Below, in pieces: positions 35,314 to 46,367 of a stretch of DNA of 64,000 nt. A program made the translations under genes and the position numbers. The DNA is from Hyphomicrobium sp. Its GTDB lineage: Bacteria; Pseudomonadota; Alphaproteobacteria; Rhizobiales; Hyphomicrobiaceae. The stretch spans positions 1 to 64,000 of the forward strand of contig JASBTM010000001.1 of the NCBI GenBank assembly GCA_030148425.1, in the 5' to 3' direction. The stretch's first letter is position 1. Each line of letters begins with the position of its first letter. The notes beneath the pieces are model-generated. The model did not search any database and was not told the origin of the DNA. It saw only the letters and a list, made by a program, of their open reading frames with translations.

Positions 35314-36771
35314 ATGTCGACCTTGGATCTCGGCGGCGGGGCGGCCAATGCCGCAGCGTCGGAAAGTGGCGCGATCGTTCGTGCTCCGCTGCGTGCGCGC
35401 GCTTCGTGGATGCTGTTCGATTGGTCGGTGCAACCCCATTACACGCTCGTTCAGACCTTCCTGTTCGGGCCTTATTTCGCGAATGCCATCGTGCAGAATT
35501 CCGTTTGCGGCACGATGATCGCCGAGGGCAGCGAGAAGGCGGCCTGCGGTCAGGCGCTATGGGGGTACGCGGCCGCCGCCGCGGGATTGATGATCGCAAT
35601 TCTGAGTCCGCTGCTTGGTGCGGCGGCCGACGGACGAGGATCGCGCAAACCGTGGATGGCGTGTCTTTCGCTTCTATTTCTCGCGGGGCTTTCCTGCCTC
35701 TGGCTCGGTGTCCCCGATGCCAACATGACGACGATTTTGATCGTGCTCGGAGGTTTTGTTGCCGCGACGCTTGCAGCGGAATTGATGGCCGTATTCTCGA
35801 ACGCCATTATGACGGGCCTCGTGCCCCGCGATGAGCTGGGGCGTCTTTCAGGCACGGGCTGGGCGGTAGGATATTTCGGTGGCCTCGTCAGCTTGGCGCT
35901 TGTTGCTGGGCTGCTGGTGCCGATGCCGGGCGAAGCAAAGACGTTGCTCGGGCTCGATCCGCTGTTGAAGCTCGATGGCGCAGCGCACGAAGGCGATCGC
36001 ATAACGGGGCCGTTCGCTGCGATCTGGTTCGCGATCTTCATCATTCCGTTTTTCTTTTTCGTGCCGGATCGCCATCGCGCCTCGACCGGGCATCCCGAGC
36101 GCTCGGCCGTGGCGGAGCTCTGGGATACGATCAAGTCGCTGCCATCAATGCCGAGCCTGCTGATCTTTCTTCTCGCACGCATGCTCTATACCGACGGGCT
36201 GTCGGCGATCTTCGCGTTCGGCGGCATCTATGGCGCGTCGGTTTTCGGCTGGGGTCCGCTGGAGCTTGGAATGTTCGGCATCATACTGACGCTGGTTGGG
36301 GCGTTCGGCGCGTTGTTTGGCGGCTGGCTCGACGACAGCATCGGGCCGAAGACCGTCATCGTCGTGGCGCTTCTCGCTTTGATCGTTGGCGCGCTCGGCA
36401 TTCTTTCGGTCGACAAGACGCATATTTTCTTCACGACCGAGGTTGCCGAAAAGATCGTCGGATCGAAGCCGTTCTCAGCGCCGGGCGAGCAGGTGTTCCT
36501 GGCGTTCGCCGTTCTGGTCGGCATCGTATCGGCGCCGGTTCAGGCGGCAAGCCGGTCGTTGCTGGCGCGCATCGCACCGCCCGCTAAGATCACGCAGTTT
36601 TTCGGGTTGTTTGCCTTTTCCGGAAAGGTCACGGCATTTCTGGCGCCGTTCTGCGTCGCGATTATTACGCAGGAAACCGGCAGCCAGCGCATCGGCATGG
36701 CGGCGATCCTGGCGTTTCTCGCAATCGGCGTCGTGATGATGCTGTTCGTCCGGACGCGGCCTGCGCAGTAA
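35314..36771 (+). CDS. MFS transporter of the UMF1/Atg22-like family
   Basis: A 485-aa polytopic protein with about 12 membrane helices. It has the UMF1-type features WMLFDWSVQPHYTLVQTFLFGPYFANA near the N terminus and LLGAAADGRGSRKPWM. Relatives (UMF1, yeast Atg22) move small metabolites or amino acids, but no substrate can be assigned. It starts 45 bp after the second TPM gene with GGGGG upstream of the ATG, so it could be co-transcribed. It is convergent with purH. Confidence 0.9.
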   Translation: MSTLDLGGGAANAAASESGAIVRAPLRARASWMLFDWSVQPHYTLVQTFLFGPYFANAIVQNSVCGTMIAEGSEKAACGQALWGYAAAAAGLMIAILSPLLGAAADGRGSRKPWMACLSLLFLAGLSCLWLGVPDANMTTILIVLGGFVAATLAAELMAVFSNAIMTGLVPRDELGRLSGTGWAVGYFGGLVSLALVAGLLVPMPGEAKTLLGLDPLLKLDGAAHEGDRITGPFAAIWFAIFIIPFFFFVPDRHRASTGHPERSAVAELWDTIKSLPSMPSLLIFLLARMLYTDGLSAIFAFGGIYGASVFGWGPLELGMFGIILTLVGAFGALFGGWLDDSIGPKTVIVVALLALIVGALGILSVDKTHIFFTTEVAEKIVGSKPFSAPGEQVFLAFAVLVGIVSAPVQAASRSLLARIAPPAKITQFFGLFAFSGKVTAFLAPFCVAIITQETGSQRIGMAAILAFLAIGVVMMLFVRTRPAQ

Positions 36772-36783
36772 GACGTCCGCTTC

Positions 36784-38367
36784 TTAGTGGCGGAAGTGGC
36801 GGACGCCGGTGAAGACCATCGCAAGGCCACGCTCGTCGGCGGCCTTGATGACCTCGTCATCGCGCATCGAACCGCCCGGCTGGATGATGGCCGTCACGCC
36901 TGCCTCTGCGGCCGTTATCAAGCCGTCGGCGAAGGGGAAGAACGCGTCTGACGCAACGACGGACCCGATCGTCAGCGATTGATCGAGGCCAAGCGCCTTG
37001 GCGGCTTCGGCTGCCTTCCAGGCCGCGATGCGCGAGGATTCAACGCGGCTCATCTGGCCCGCGCCGACGCCGACCGTCGCTTCGTTCTTGGCATAGACGA
37101 TGGCGTTCGACTTGACGTGCTTGGCGACCTTGAAGGCGAAGCGAAGATCCTTCAGCTCCGTTTCAGTCGGCGCGCGCTTCGTCACGACTTTCAGATCGAG
37201 ATCGTCGGCGTTGCTGGCGTCGCGCGATTGCACGAGGAAGCCACCGGCGACGGACTTGAAGTTCAAGCCGGGCGCGCGTGAATCCGCGAGACTGCCGGTC
37301 AGCAGCAGCCGCAAATTCTTCTTCGTGGCGAAAATGGCCTTGGCTTCGTCCGTAGCGTCCGGCGCGATGACAACCTCGGTGAAGATCTTCGTCATCTCTT
37401 CGGCGGTTGCTGCGTCGATCGTCTTGTTGAGGGCGATGATGCCGCCGAAAGCGCTGACGGAATCGCAGGCGAGAGCCTGGCGGTAGGCTTCGGCGAGGGA
37501 AGCATTCACCGCCACGCCGCACGGATTGGCATGCTTGATGATGGCGACGGCGGGCGTCTTCGGATCGAACTCGGACACAAGTTCGAACGCGGCGTCGGTA
37601 TCGTTGATGTTGTTGTAAGACAGCTCCTTGCCTTGGAGCTGCTTTGCGGTCGCGACGCCGACGCGAGCGTCTGCCGAGAGATAGAGCGCTGCCGTTTGGT
37701 GCGCGTTCTCGCCGTAGCGCAGTTCTTGTCCGAGGTGGCCGCCGAAGGCACGCCATTCGGGAGCAGATGTACCAAGCTCGCGCGCAAACCAGTTGCTGAT
37801 GGCGGCGTCATAAGCGGCGGTGCGGGCGAACGCCTTGGCCGCGAGCGCCTTCCGCGTCGGCAGGGTTGTTGCGCCGTTATTCGCAGAGATCTCGGCTAGG
37901 ACGCGGCCATAATCGGAGGCTTCGACGACGACAGTGACGCTGTCGTGGTTCTTCGCGGCGCCGCGGATCATGGCCGGGCCGCCGACGTCGATGTTTTCGA
38001 CGCAGTCGTCGTAGTCGGCGCCTTTCGCGACGGTGGCTTCGAACGGATAGAGGTTCACGACCAGCAGATCGATGGGGAGAATGCCGTGCTCGCGGGCGGC
38101 GGCGTCATGGACATCGTTGCCGCGAATGGCGAGGAGGCCGCCATGAACTTTCGGGTGCAGCGTCTTCACGCGGCCATCCATCATCTCGGGGAAGCCCGTC
38201 AGCTCGGAGACGTCCATTACTGCAAGACCAGCTTGCTTCAGCGCAGCCGCCGTGCCGCCAGTCGAAACGAGTTCGATGCCGTGCGATCTGAGAGCGGTTG
38301 CGAATTCGATCAGGCCGGTCTTGTCGGAGACCGAGAGAAGCGCGCGACGGATGGGTTGATCAGCCAT
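36784..38367 (-). CDS. purH: bifunctional AICAR transformylase / IMP cyclohydrolase
   Basis: It carries out the last two steps of IMP synthesis. The 527-aa protein has an N-terminal MGS-like cyclohydrolase domain ([22 protein letters not shown]) and a C-terminal transformylase with the catalytic KHANPCG motif and [10 protein letters not shown] near the end. It uses 10-formyltetrahydrofolate. Length and motifs are complete. It is followed on the minus strand by nothing but the convergent transporter gene. Confidence 0.97.
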   Translation of the reverse strand: MADQPIRRALLSVSDKTGLIEFATALRSHGIELVSTGGTAAALKQAGLAVMDVSELTGFPEMMDGRVKTLHPKVHGGLLAIRGNDVHDAAAREHGILPIDLLVVNLYPFEATVAKGADYDDCVENIDVGGPAMIRGAAKNHDSVTVVVEASDYGRVLAEISANNGATTLPTRKALAAKAFARTAAYDAAISNWFARELGTSAPEWRAFGGHLGQELRYGENAHQTAALYLSADARVGVATAKQLQGKELSYNNINDTDAAFELVSEFDPKTPAVAIIKHANPCGVAVNASLAEAYRQALACDSVSAFGGIIALNKTIDAATAEEMTKIFTEVVIAPDATDEAKAIFATKKNLRLLLTGSLADSRAPGLNFKSVAGGFLVQSRDASNADDLDLKVVTKRAPTETELKDLRFAFKVAKHVKSNAIVYAKNEATVGVGAGQMSRVESSRIAAWKAAEAAKALGLDQSLTIGSVVASDAFFPFADGLITAAEAGVTAIIQPGGSMRDDEVIKAADERGLAMVFTGVRHFRH

Positions 38368-38476
38368 GTTTACCCCAGCTTTTTGCAGTGGCGGTTATCA
38401 CGACGTGCCGGGCGTGGCCATCCCACCGGAGGACGAGCGCGCGTTTGTGACGCGCAAATCGTTGATAGCCTTCGGC

Positions 38477-40186
38477 TCAGGCCGTCTTTGCGGCTTCGGC
38501 GTGGACAGACCATTGGACCGAGGTTTCGCCGAAGGTGGTGCCACGCAGAACGATCTGCAGACTTGGCCGTGGCCCTGCGCTGTCGACGAAATAAAGGCTC
38601 TCTTCAATCGACATTTGCGCGACGTCGGTCGTGGCGAACAGCCAAGTCTGGCCGTTCGGTAGCGTTAACCGGCACTGACCATGACCGGCCGAACGGCAAA
38701 GGCAGTCGGGATGCAGGTGGAAGTGAATGGCGTAGGGCAGATCCTGCTTCAGACGCAGTGTGCCCTTCTGCGGTTCCAGGGTATCGACGCCCTCGAGCCT
38801 GTGGCCGTCAGGCGAAAGCGCCAGCTTCCGGTTATGAATCAATCCGAAGCGTTTCAGGTAGCCGTCGTGGGAGGCGATCAATTCCGCCTGCGTCGGACTG
38901 TCGTGAAATTCGGCGGTAACGATATCGGGGCCGCGGATCGGCAGGCCATCGACCATCGATTCCAATTGCTCGTGCCGGATCAATCGCGAGGAGGACGTTT
39001 CGGCGAGACAGAGCGTGTTGTGACTCGCTGTGGCGCGCGAGACCGAATCCCAGTCGTGGTCGGCGGGACCGGGGAAGCCACCGTTGGCGAAAATCAGATG
39101 CTGGCGCGATGTCATCTCGAAAGACAGTGCACCGGCCTGGGCCTCCGTCGAAAGCTCGAGCGGCGGCGGCGATCCGGTATCGACGATGACGACCGTCGGG
39201 CCGCGTTCGAGCCGCGTATAGCCGGAAGATCGCGCGAGCGGCATGATGGTGAGATCGTCGCTCGCGTAGCCGAGAACGGTGGCGAGGGCGGCGGGCGAAC
39301 CGGTGCTTACGCCATTGAAGCGCGCGAGCATGCCGTCGCCGAGCCGCATGAATCGGAGGAAACGCAGGGATTTTCTGATCGACGCGTTGATTTCATCTGG
39401 CGCCACGAGTGCACGCGATCCGAAGCACTGGCCGAGCGGCAGGAGATCGAGGACGAGGTCGGAGAGGACGCTCGCGCTGCGGCTGATGTGGCCGCCATCA
39501 TCGAGGATTTGTCGCTTCAACTCGACGATGAGAGCGGCTTGCGCTTCTTTCAGTTGCTTGTCGTGGCCGGAGACGGAAAGCCCCGATAGCACGAGCGCGA
39601 TGAGACAGACCATGCGCGGCACGCCGTCGGGGGCATTGCGCCAAGTCGTGCGCAGGGCGACGATCTGCTGGCCGATGCTCGACATGATCTGAGTGTAGGA
39701 GCGCGCATCCAGATCCTCGAGCAGCATATTGGCTTGCGAGATCCAGGAGATGAGGCGGCGGCCGATGACCTCCGGCTCGTAGGCAACTCCATGCGAAATT
39801 TTCTTAAGGGCGATCCATTCGAGCACGAGCTCACGGGCGACGGCGGCCGCTTCCTCCTCTTCCGTCGCGGCGAGATGGCGAAGCCAGCCGAAGCCATGCA
39901 GCTCCCGTTCCCAGGTGACGCTCGGCGGCGTGATGCGGAACGCCGATGCGCCCCTGAGGTCGGCAATCTGAGAGGCTAGTCCGAAATGGCCGTGCGCGAC
40001 TTCCGTCCAAAAGCTCGGATCGGCGGCGCGCAGCTCTTGCGGGACAATAAGGATCTGATCGGCGCCGTTGCCGGCATAGCGCCAGCGAAGAAGGGGTGAG
40101 GAGAGCGTCAACGTTACGGCGCGCCGGCGCAATCGCTCAACGGAGAGTGAGCGAATCTTCAGCCGTTCCGAGACATTGAGGCTCAA
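38477..40186 (-). CDS. heparinase II/III-family protein
   Basis: A 569-aa protein with an alpha/alpha-toroid N-terminal half and the heparinase II/III-like C-terminal beta-sheet domain (FANGGFPGPADHDWDSVSRATASHNTLCLAE; HFHLHPDC). It has no signal peptide. Orthologues sit between rsmB and purH in many Hyphomicrobiales, where the substrate is unknown. True heparinase activity is unlikely in a free-living methylotroph, and a role on an endogenous uronate polymer is possible. Confidence 0.88.
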   Translation of the reverse strand: MSLNVSERLKIRSLSVERLRRRAVTLTLSSPLLRWRYAGNGADQILIVPQELRAADPSFWTEVAHGHFGLASQIADLRGASAFRITPPSVTWERELHGFGWLRHLAATEEEEAAAVARELVLEWIALKKISHGVAYEPEVIGRRLISWISQANMLLEDLDARSYTQIMSSIGQQIVALRTTWRNAPDGVPRMVCLIALVLSGLSVSGHDKQLKEAQAALIVELKRQILDDGGHISRSASVLSDLVLDLLPLGQCFGSRALVAPDEINASIRKSLRFLRFMRLGDGMLARFNGVSTGSPAALATVLGYASDDLTIMPLARSSGYTRLERGPTVVIVDTGSPPPLELSTEAQAGALSFEMTSRQHLIFANGGFPGPADHDWDSVSRATASHNTLCLAETSSSRLIRHEQLESMVDGLPIRGPDIVTAEFHDSPTQAELIASHDGYLKRFGLIHNRKLALSPDGHRLEGVDTLEPQKGTLRLKQDLPYAIHFHLHPDCLCRSAGHGQCRLTLPNGQTWLFATTDVAQMSIEESLYFVDSAGPRPSLQIVLRGTTFGETSVQWSVHAEAAKTA

Positions 40187-40283
40187 AGCCTGGTTCCCCG
40201 TCGCGCGGTCCTATCCGTCCTGAATTTGACTAGCCCCCCACCTCAGCCAAAACAAGGCGGGGAGGCGTCGCGCGGCGGTTCGC

Positions 40284-41693
40284 TCAACAGGACTTCAGAA
40301 GCGTGGCGGCGAAAAAGCCGTCCAGGCCCTGAATGCCCTCAGGTAAATCCGACAAATGGCTTGGTAAGGTGCGGAGATCGCCGTCCGGTGTGCGCCATGA
40401 CATCGGAATGGTTTCTTCGTCGAGCGCAATGGGGCGGCGCGTGAACTCGGGATGGCGCTCGAGAAAAGCTGCGATCTGTTCTTCGCCCTCTTCAGGTTCC
40501 AGGGAGCAGGTGCAGTAAACGAGGACGCCGCCCGGTTTCAGAAGCTCTGCGGCGCGTTCGAGAAGATTTTTTTGAAGCGACGCGAGTGCGGCGACATCCT
40601 CGGGACGCTTCAGATACAAAATATCCGGATGACGGCGGATGGTGCCGGTCGACGTGCAAGGCGCGTCGAGCAGGATAGCGTCGAACGGGTCGTCTGATTG
40701 AAAGGTCAGCGCGTCGGAGACGACGGTTTTTGCGGTCAAGCGAAGGCGCGAAAGATTTTCGCTGAGGCGCGCGAGCCGTCCCGCCGACTTGTCGACGGCC
40801 GTTACGTCGGCGCCCGCGGCGGCAAGCTGCGCCGTCTTGCCCCCAGGAGCGGCACAGAGGTCGAGCACCGACAATCCGGTGACGTCGCCAAGTAGTTTTA
40901 CGGGAAGCGCCGCAGCGGCGTCCTGGACCCACCAAGCGCCCTCGTTATAACCGGGAAGTTCTTCGACGCGTCCCGCTTGGGCGCAACGAAGCGAGCCCGT
41001 TGGCAGCACAACAGCGCCGATTTCCTCTGCCCATCGTTCGGGTTCGGACTTCACCGTGAGATCGAGCGCCGGCTCGACGAGCGACGCACGGGCAATCTGA
41101 CGGGCGGCGACGGGACCGTAGGCGTCGTTCCAGCGCGAGAGGAGCCAATCGGGGAACGTCAGAGCGACGTTATCGAGGTCTGCCAAACGGCCCTGTCCGC
41201 TTTCACTGACGCGACGGAGAACGGCGTTGGAGAGGTTGGCGAAGCGTTTGGCGGCGCTATCGGCGCGGCACTGATCGACCGCAAGAGAAATGGCGGCGTG
41301 CGGCGGCGTTCCGAGCAACAAAAGCTGAGCCGCGGCCGCCAGCAGGATTTCGTCGAGACGACCCATGCGCTCGGGCAATGGCTTTGCGAGATACGTGCTG
41401 AGCACGGCCTGCAGTACGCCGCGGTGTCTCAATGCGGTCGTGGCGATGAGACGCGCAAAGGCCCGGTCGCGCCCCGGAAGATCGCGTGTCGTCGCGGCGC
41501 GCGCGAAGGCATCGTCGAAGGGGCGGTGATCGACGAGCACGGTGTAGAGAGCGGAGACGGCGACGTCCCGGGTCTTGAGGCCTTCGATGCTCGGCGCCGG
41601 TCGTCGTGCGGCGGCTTTCGGCAGCGAAGATTGACCTGCGCGCGGTTTCGGCGAACGCGGCGCTGAACTTCTCGGCTTTGCGTTGTCCTTCAC
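40284..41693 (-). CDS. rsmB: 16S rRNA (cytosine-C5) methyltransferase, RsmB type
   Basis: It methylates a cytosine of 16S rRNA. The 469-aa protein combines an N-terminal NusB-like helical domain (from about residue 35) with a SAM-dependent methyltransferase. Motifs are CAAPGGKTAQLAA (SAM loop), DAPCTSTGTIRRHPD with the release Cys, and the catalytic Cys in VYCTCSLEPEEGE. Its start codon lies 1 bp from the htpX stop, so the two are tightly linked. Confidence 0.94.
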   Translation of the reverse strand: MKDNAKPRSSAPRSPKPRAGQSSLPKAAARRPAPSIEGLKTRDVAVSALYTVLVDHRPFDDAFARAATTRDLPGRDRAFARLIATTALRHRGVLQAVLSTYLAKPLPERMGRLDEILLAAAAQLLLLGTPPHAAISLAVDQCRADSAAKRFANLSNAVLRRVSESGQGRLADLDNVALTFPDWLLSRWNDAYGPVAARQIARASLVEPALDLTVKSEPERWAEEIGAVVLPTGSLRCAQAGRVEELPGYNEGAWWVQDAAAALPVKLLGDVTGLSVLDLCAAPGGKTAQLAAAGADVTAVDKSAGRLARLSENLSRLRLTAKTVVSDALTFQSDDPFDAILLDAPCTSTGTIRRHPDILYLKRPEDVAALASLQKNLLERAAELLKPGGVLVYCTCSLEPEEGEEQIAAFLERHPEFTRRPIALDEETIPMSWRTPDGDLRTLPSHLSDLPEGIQGLDGFFAATLLKSC

Positions 41694-41694
41694 A

Positions 41695-42654
41695 TCAGCC
41701 CCACGGGCTCGGAGGCTTGGTGTGATTCTGGCCGCCGATCCAGACTTCGCCCGATGGCGTGCGGCTCGCCCGCGACGATGGCATTCCGGCGCTGCCGCCC
41801 ATTTCTCGCGAGAGGGCTTCGAGCGCCGCGATGCGATTCTCGACGTTCGGATGGGTCGAGAATAGATTATCGACGCCGTGGCCGTTCAGAGGATTGATGA
41901 TGAACATATGTGCTGCTGCTGGGATTGCTTCGGCTTCTTCGTTCGGAATGCGCCGGGCCAATCCATCGATCTTGCGGAGTGCGGATGCAAGCCAGAGCGG
42001 ATTGCCGCAAACCATCGCTCCCATGCGGTCGGCCTGATATTCTCGGGAGCGGCTTATGGCCATCTGCACGAGGCCTGCTGCCATCGGTGCGACGATAATG
42101 GCGGCGAGTGTACCGATGATGCCGAGACCGCCGCGGTCGCCATCGCGATGACCGCCGAAGAGCATTCCGAACTGCATGTATTGTGCGAACATCGACACGG
42201 CACCGCCAATCGTCGCTGCGACGGCCATCGTCAATGTGTCACGGTTCTTGATATGCGCAAGCTCGTGCGCCATGACCCCCGCGATTTCCTCCCGATTGAG
42301 CGCTTCGAGCAAGCCAGTCGAGGCGCAGACGGCGGCGTGCGACGGGCTGCGGCCGGTCGCGAAGGCGTTCGGCTGCGGGTTGTTCATGATGTAGACGCGC
42401 GGCATCGGCAGCTCGGCGCGCTGTGCGAGGTCGCGTACGATGCCGACAAGTTCCGGCGCGGTGGCGTCCGTGACCTCTTGCGCGTTGAACATGTGCAGGA
42501 CGACGCTGTCCGATTTCCAGAGGCTGAACGCGTTCGTCGCGAGCGCGATAAAGAACGCGAACACGAGCCCGGTCTTGCCGCCGACAAGCGCGCCAAGGAC
42601 AAGGAAGATGCCGGTCAGCAGCGCGAGGAGCATCGCGGTCTTGACGTAGTTCAT
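41695..42654 (-). CDS. htpX: membrane-bound zinc metalloprotease HtpX
   Basis: It degrades misfolded inner-membrane proteins. The 319-aa protein has two N-terminal hydrophobic hairpins, the HExxH active site ([10 protein letters not shown], about residue 128), two further hydrophobic segments, and the distal glutamate region [11 protein letters not shown] took the second ATG ([12 protein letters not shown]), which matches the family start; the first is two codons upstream. It is divergent from the DUF1674 gene. Confidence 0.95.
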   Translation of the reverse strand: MNYVKTAMLLALLTGIFLVLGALVGGKTGLVFAFFIALATNAFSLWKSDSVVLHMFNAQEVTDATAPELVGIVRDLAQRAELPMPRVYIMNNPQPNAFATGRSPSHAAVCASTGLLEALNREEIAGVMAHELAHIKNRDTLTMAVAATIGGAVSMFAQYMQFGMLFGGHRDGDRGGLGIIGTLAAIIVAPMAAGLVQMAISRSREYQADRMGAMVCGNPLWLASALRKIDGLARRIPNEEAEAIPAAAHMFIINPLNGHGVDNLFSTHPNVENRIAALEALSREMGGSAGMPSSRASRTPSGEVWIGGQNHTKPPSPWG

Positions 42655-42788
42655 AGGCATTGGGTCACTCGTGACTCTTGGTCCGCATTCTGGTCTACAA
42701 CCTTACAGCCGCGTATATATGGTATCCCAACCATTCATAAAGGTACGGACCGAAAAAGTAGCGGCCGTTGATCACGGAAACCTGCCTA

Positions 42789-42998
42789 ATGACAGTCGAG
42801 ACCGATGCCCAGGACGATCCTGCCGAAGTGCCGCGGGTGCTGACACCCGAAGCTCAGCGGGCATTGGCTGAGGCAGAGGCGCGCCGGAAGCAACGCGATA
42901 CTTCCCTGGGGCGCCCTCCTGAGGTTGGCGGCCGGGACGGACCGGAGCCCACCCGTTTCGGTGATTGGGAGAAGGGCGGCATCGTCTCCGACTTCTGA
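42789..42998 (+). CDS. DUF1674 protein (succinate dehydrogenase assembly factor 4-like)
   Basis: A 69-aa hydrophilic protein ending in the family signature GPEPTRFGDWEKGGIVSDF. The mitochondrial homologue SDHAF4/Sdh8 protects the flavinylated SDH subunit during assembly, and alphaproteobacterial members are presumed to do the same. The ATG at 42789 was preferred to a GTG/ATC-rich start at 42768. A divergent promoter is shared with htpX. Confidence 0.9.
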   Translation: MTVETDAQDDPAEVPRVLTPEAQRALAEAEARRKQRDTSLGRPPEVGGRDGPEPTRFGDWEKGGIVSDF

Positions 42999-43129
42999 TC
43001 GCTGTCCAGAAATAGCCCTCCGATAAAAAATGCATTCGGCCGACAGTCTGCACTCGGATTGATGCCATTCCGGCATCCGAGTTGCATGGCCGCATGCAAA
43101 TTAAAACGGGGTGTTTCAAGGAGGGACAG

Positions 43130-43633
43130 ATGCCCAAGCGGCGAACGCTTGCCGTATTACCTTTCGCGCGGGATGAACGGTATTCAGCGATCGTCCTTTT
43201 TGTCGCCATGACCGCTGCTTTGGTGCTGGCGGCAGGCGCGGCGGTTGATTATGCGCGGGTGGCGAACATGCGCGACGGCATCGAGCTCGGCGTAAGATCG
43301 GCCTCGGAGGTCGCTCTCGGTGCCTTGGGCAATCGGCGGCTGTCCGATGATCAGATCAGGACAATCGGGGTGTCCCAATTCGACAAGAGCACGGTGTTCG
43401 CTCGTCAAGTTGGGACAATCGGCACCCCGACCGTCATCATAGATCGGGACGCACGCTCGGTTGCGGTCCAAGCGGAGGGCACCGTGGCAATGACGGCCAG
43501 CCGTCTCGGCGGCATCAACGAAATTTCGGTTCCGGCGGCGTACACGGCCACCACGGCGCCAGCCGAGAATGTCGGCGCCGTGGCTGCAGAGATCGTTAGG
43601 CCTAGATGGCGCGCCGGTTCTGACGGTTGGTGA
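43130..43633 (+). CDS. TadE/TadG-like pilus-assembly protein (orphan)
   Basis: A 167-aa protein with a short basic N terminus, one transmembrane helix (about residues 20-40, [24 protein letters not shown]), and an extracytoplasmic domain. The layout [35 protein letters not shown] is typical of TadE/TadG-like minor pilins. No other tad/cpa gene is in the window, so it is an orphan. GGAGGG precedes the ATG. Its 3' end overlaps the acs 3' end by 32 bp on the opposite strand. Confidence 0.78.
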   Translation: MPKRRTLAVLPFARDERYSAIVLFVAMTAALVLAAGAAVDYARVANMRDGIELGVRSASEVALGALGNRRLSDDQIRTIGVSQFDKSTVFARQVGTIGTPTVIIDRDARSVAVQAEGTVAMTASRLGGINEISVPAAYTATTAPAENVGAVAAEIVRPRWRAGSDGW

Positions 43634-45548
43634 TGAGATCATCTACAACCGCCGGATCCGCTAGCGTCGAGGTATCGCCCAGGGCGCCAAAATCGTCTTC
43701 TGCAATCTTGCGTAGAATGCGCCGCATGATCTTGCCCGAGCGGGTCTTCGGCAGTCCCGGCGAGAACTGTATGAGGTCGGGCGACGCGATCGGGCCGATC
43801 TCACGGCGGACGTGAGCGACGAGATCCTTTTTCAAGGCATCATCGCCATCTTCGCCAAGGTTGAGTGTGACATAGCAATAGATGCCCTGCCCCTTGAGGT
43901 CGTGGGGGTAACCGACGACCGCTGCCTCGGCCACCTTCGGATGCGAGACGAGGGCGCTTTCGACCTCGGCGGTTCCCATGCGGTGACCGGAGACGTTGAT
44001 TACGTCGTCCACGCGGCCGGTGATCCAGTAATAGCCATCGGCGTCGCGACGGCAGCCGTCGCCTGTGAAGTAGGTGCCGGGATACGCCGAAAAGTAGGTC
44101 TGCACAAAACGGTCGTGGTCGCCAAAGATGGTGCGCGACTGACCGGGCCAGCTATCGAGGATAACCAGGTTGCCCTGAGCGTCGCCCTCAAGGATTTTGC
44201 CCTTGTCGTCAACGAGCGCTGGGTTAACGCCGAAAAACGGCTTGGTGGCGGAACCAGGTTTCAGAGCGGTGGCGCCGGGAAGTGGAGAGATCAGAATACC
44301 GCCGGTTTCCGTCTGCCACCACGTATCGACGATTGGGCAGCGGCCTTCGCCGATGACGTTATGATACCATTCCCAGGCTTCGGGATTGATCGGTTCGCCA
44401 ACCGAACCCAGGAGACGAAGAGAGGCCCTGCTCGATTTCTGCACCAGCGCGTCGCCTGCTCCCATCAGCGAGCGAATTGCGGTCGGCGCCGTGTAGAAGA
44501 TCGAGACTTTCCACTTATCGACGACGTCCCAGAAGCGAGACGCGGACGGGTAGGTCGGGATACCCTCGAACATCAGCGTCGTCGCGCCGTTGGCGAGCGG
44601 GCCATAGACGATGTAGCTGTGGCCGGTGACCCAGCCGACGTCGGCGGTGCACCAGTAGACATCGTTTTCGCGATAATCGAAGACGTATTGATGCGTCATC
44701 GAAGCGTAAACGAGGTAGCCACCGGTCGTGTGGACAACGCCTTTCGGCTTCCCCGTAGACCCGGACGTGTAGAGGATGAAGAGCGGGTCTTCCGCGTTCA
44801 TTGCCTCTGGCTCGCATTCGGCCGGGACTGTGATGAGTTCTTCATGCAGCCAGAAATCGCGGCCGGGCGTCCAGGGAACAGGATTGCCCGTGCGGCGGAC
44901 GACGAGCACTTTTTCGTCGCCGGCGCATTTTGCTAGCGCCGCATCCGCGTTCTTCTTCAGCGCCACGGGCTTGCCGCCGCGCAGGCCTTCGTCAGCGGTG
45001 ATGATGAGTTTCGAACCGGCATCCTCGATGCGGTTTTGCAGGCTGTCGGGAGAGAAGCCGCCGAACACGATCGAATGGATGGCGCCGACGCGCGTGCAGG
45101 CCAGCATGGCGTAGGCCGCTTCCGGGATCATCGGCAGGTAGATCGTGACGCGGTCGCCCTTCTTGACGCCGTGCTTCTTCAAGACGTTGGCGAAGCGTTG
45201 CACCCGCTCATGGAGCTGACGGTACGTGATCTGCTCGCTCTCGTTCGGATTGTCGCCTTCCCAAATGATCGCGACTTTGTCGCCGCGGGATTCGACGTGC
45301 CGGTCTATACAGTTGGCCGAGACGTTCAGCGTGCCGTCTTCGAACCAGCGGATGTCGACGTGTCCGGCCGCGAAGCTTGTATTCTTGGCGCGTGTATAAG
45401 GTGTGATCCAGTGAAGCCGCTTGCCCGCTTCCGACCAGAAGCTTTCCGGGTCGCGTATGGACCGCTCGTACATGGCTTCATAAGATCCGGCATTTACATA
45501 AGCCCGCTCCGCCCATTCTGCGGGTACGGAATAGGTTTTATCCGACAT
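43602..45548 (-). CDS. acs: acetyl-CoA synthetase (AMP-forming)
   Basis: It activates acetate to acetyl-CoA through acetyl-AMP. The 648-aa protein has the AMP-binding loop [11 protein letters not shown], the core WWQTETGG, and the C-terminal regulatory motif [11 protein letters not shown], whose lysine is acetylated in studied homologues. The ATG at 45548 ([12 protein letters not shown]) was chosen because the frame upstream to 45689 is not conserved-looking. It is monocistronic. Confidence 0.96.
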   Translation of the reverse strand: MSDKTYSVPAEWAERAYVNAGSYEAMYERSIRDPESFWSEAGKRLHWITPYTRAKNTSFAAGHVDIRWFEDGTLNVSANCIDRHVESRGDKVAIIWEGDNPNESEQITYRQLHERVQRFANVLKKHGVKKGDRVTIYLPMIPEAAYAMLACTRVGAIHSIVFGGFSPDSLQNRIEDAGSKLIITADEGLRGGKPVALKKNADAALAKCAGDEKVLVVRRTGNPVPWTPGRDFWLHEELITVPAECEPEAMNAEDPLFILYTSGSTGKPKGVVHTTGGYLVYASMTHQYVFDYRENDVYWCTADVGWVTGHSYIVYGPLANGATTLMFEGIPTYPSASRFWDVVDKWKVSIFYTAPTAIRSLMGAGDALVQKSSRASLRLLGSVGEPINPEAWEWYHNVIGEGRCPIVDTWWQTETGGILISPLPGATALKPGSATKPFFGVNPALVDDKGKILEGDAQGNLVILDSWPGQSRTIFGDHDRFVQTYFSAYPGTYFTGDGCRRDADGYYWITGRVDDVINVSGHRMGTAEVESALVSHPKVAEAAVVGYPHDLKGQGIYCYVTLNLGEDGDDALKKDLVAHVRREIGPIASPDLIQFSPGLPKTRSGKIMRRILRKIAEDDFGALGDTSTLADPAVVDDLITNRQNRRAI

Positions 45549-45695
45549 AGAGCGCACCTCCGTTTGGCCGTCTGCGATGCGGCCATTTTTTCCTATTATG
45601 CTGCGACGATCGCGGCTCCACAACATGCTCGATGGTGGAGCGGCGGCTTTCGCAGTCGAATGATGGAGATCAATCTCGCGGTGCGGCAAAAGCCA

Positions 45696-46367
45696 TCAGG
45701 CTAGCCAGACCGTCGTCCGTTTGATCTCGAAATCTTCAAGTTCGCGCGTCACCGGTACTTGGTATTCAGCGAGCAGCGTAAACTTTCCTTCCGGAAAGTA
45801 ACTTCGGCGCGGATCTCCGATGTAGACGGAACATCCTTCCCTCTTGGCGCCCTCGATGAAACGCAAGACCCGATCGGCAAGCTCACGCTCATAGAAGAGG
45901 TCGCCGACGATGACGACCGCTTCCTTCGGGGGAGGGCCGGACAGCATGTCCCGGGCCGTGGTCTCGAGTGTCACGGCGTTGGCTGCGGCATTCAAGGCGC
46001 AGGCTGCAAGTGCAAGGCGGTCAATGTCGGCTGCGACGACGTGGGCGGCCCCGGTCTTGGCGGCGGCAATCGCCGAAATACCGGAGCCCGCGCCGAGATC
46101 GAAGGCGGGTTTGCCGCGGCAGATCTCCGCGTGGTCCAAAAGGTAGCGGCTGACGGCCTGGCCACCCGCCCAGGCGAAGGCCCAGTACGGCGGGGGCACG
46201 TTGAGCTCGCCGAGTTCGTCTTCCGTCTTCTGCCAGATCGGGAGAGACTCTTCCGCAAGCCGCAGCGTGATCTCGGGCACCAGCGGGGGGGCGATCGGCT
46301 TGGTATTCTCAAGGATGAAACGTTCGGCGGCGCGAAGGTCAGAGGGATCCAGCTTGCCGTCTGTCAT
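45696..46367 (-). CDS. class I SAM-dependent protein lysine methyltransferase (ETFB-KMT-like)
   Basis: A 223-aa methyltransferase with SAM motif I DLGAGSGISAIAA, acidic motif II VVAADID, and VPPPYWAFAWAGGQAVSRYLLD upstream. This pattern matches the ETF-beta lysine methyltransferase group, for which an Agrobacterium homologue methylates the electron-transfer flavoprotein beta subunit. It is often mislabelled PrmA or nicotinamide methyltransferase. Its ATG overlaps the EVE gene stop by four bases. Confidence 0.85.
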   Translation of the reverse strand: MTDGKLDPSDLRAAERFILENTKPIAPPLVPEITLRLAEESLPIWQKTEDELGELNVPPPYWAFAWAGGQAVSRYLLDHAEICRGKPAFDLGAGSGISAIAAAKTGAAHVVAADIDRLALAACALNAAANAVTLETTARDMLSGPPPKEAVVIVGDLFYERELADRVLRFIEGAKREGCSVYIGDPRRSYFPEGKFTLLAEYQVPVTRELEDFEIKRTTVWLA

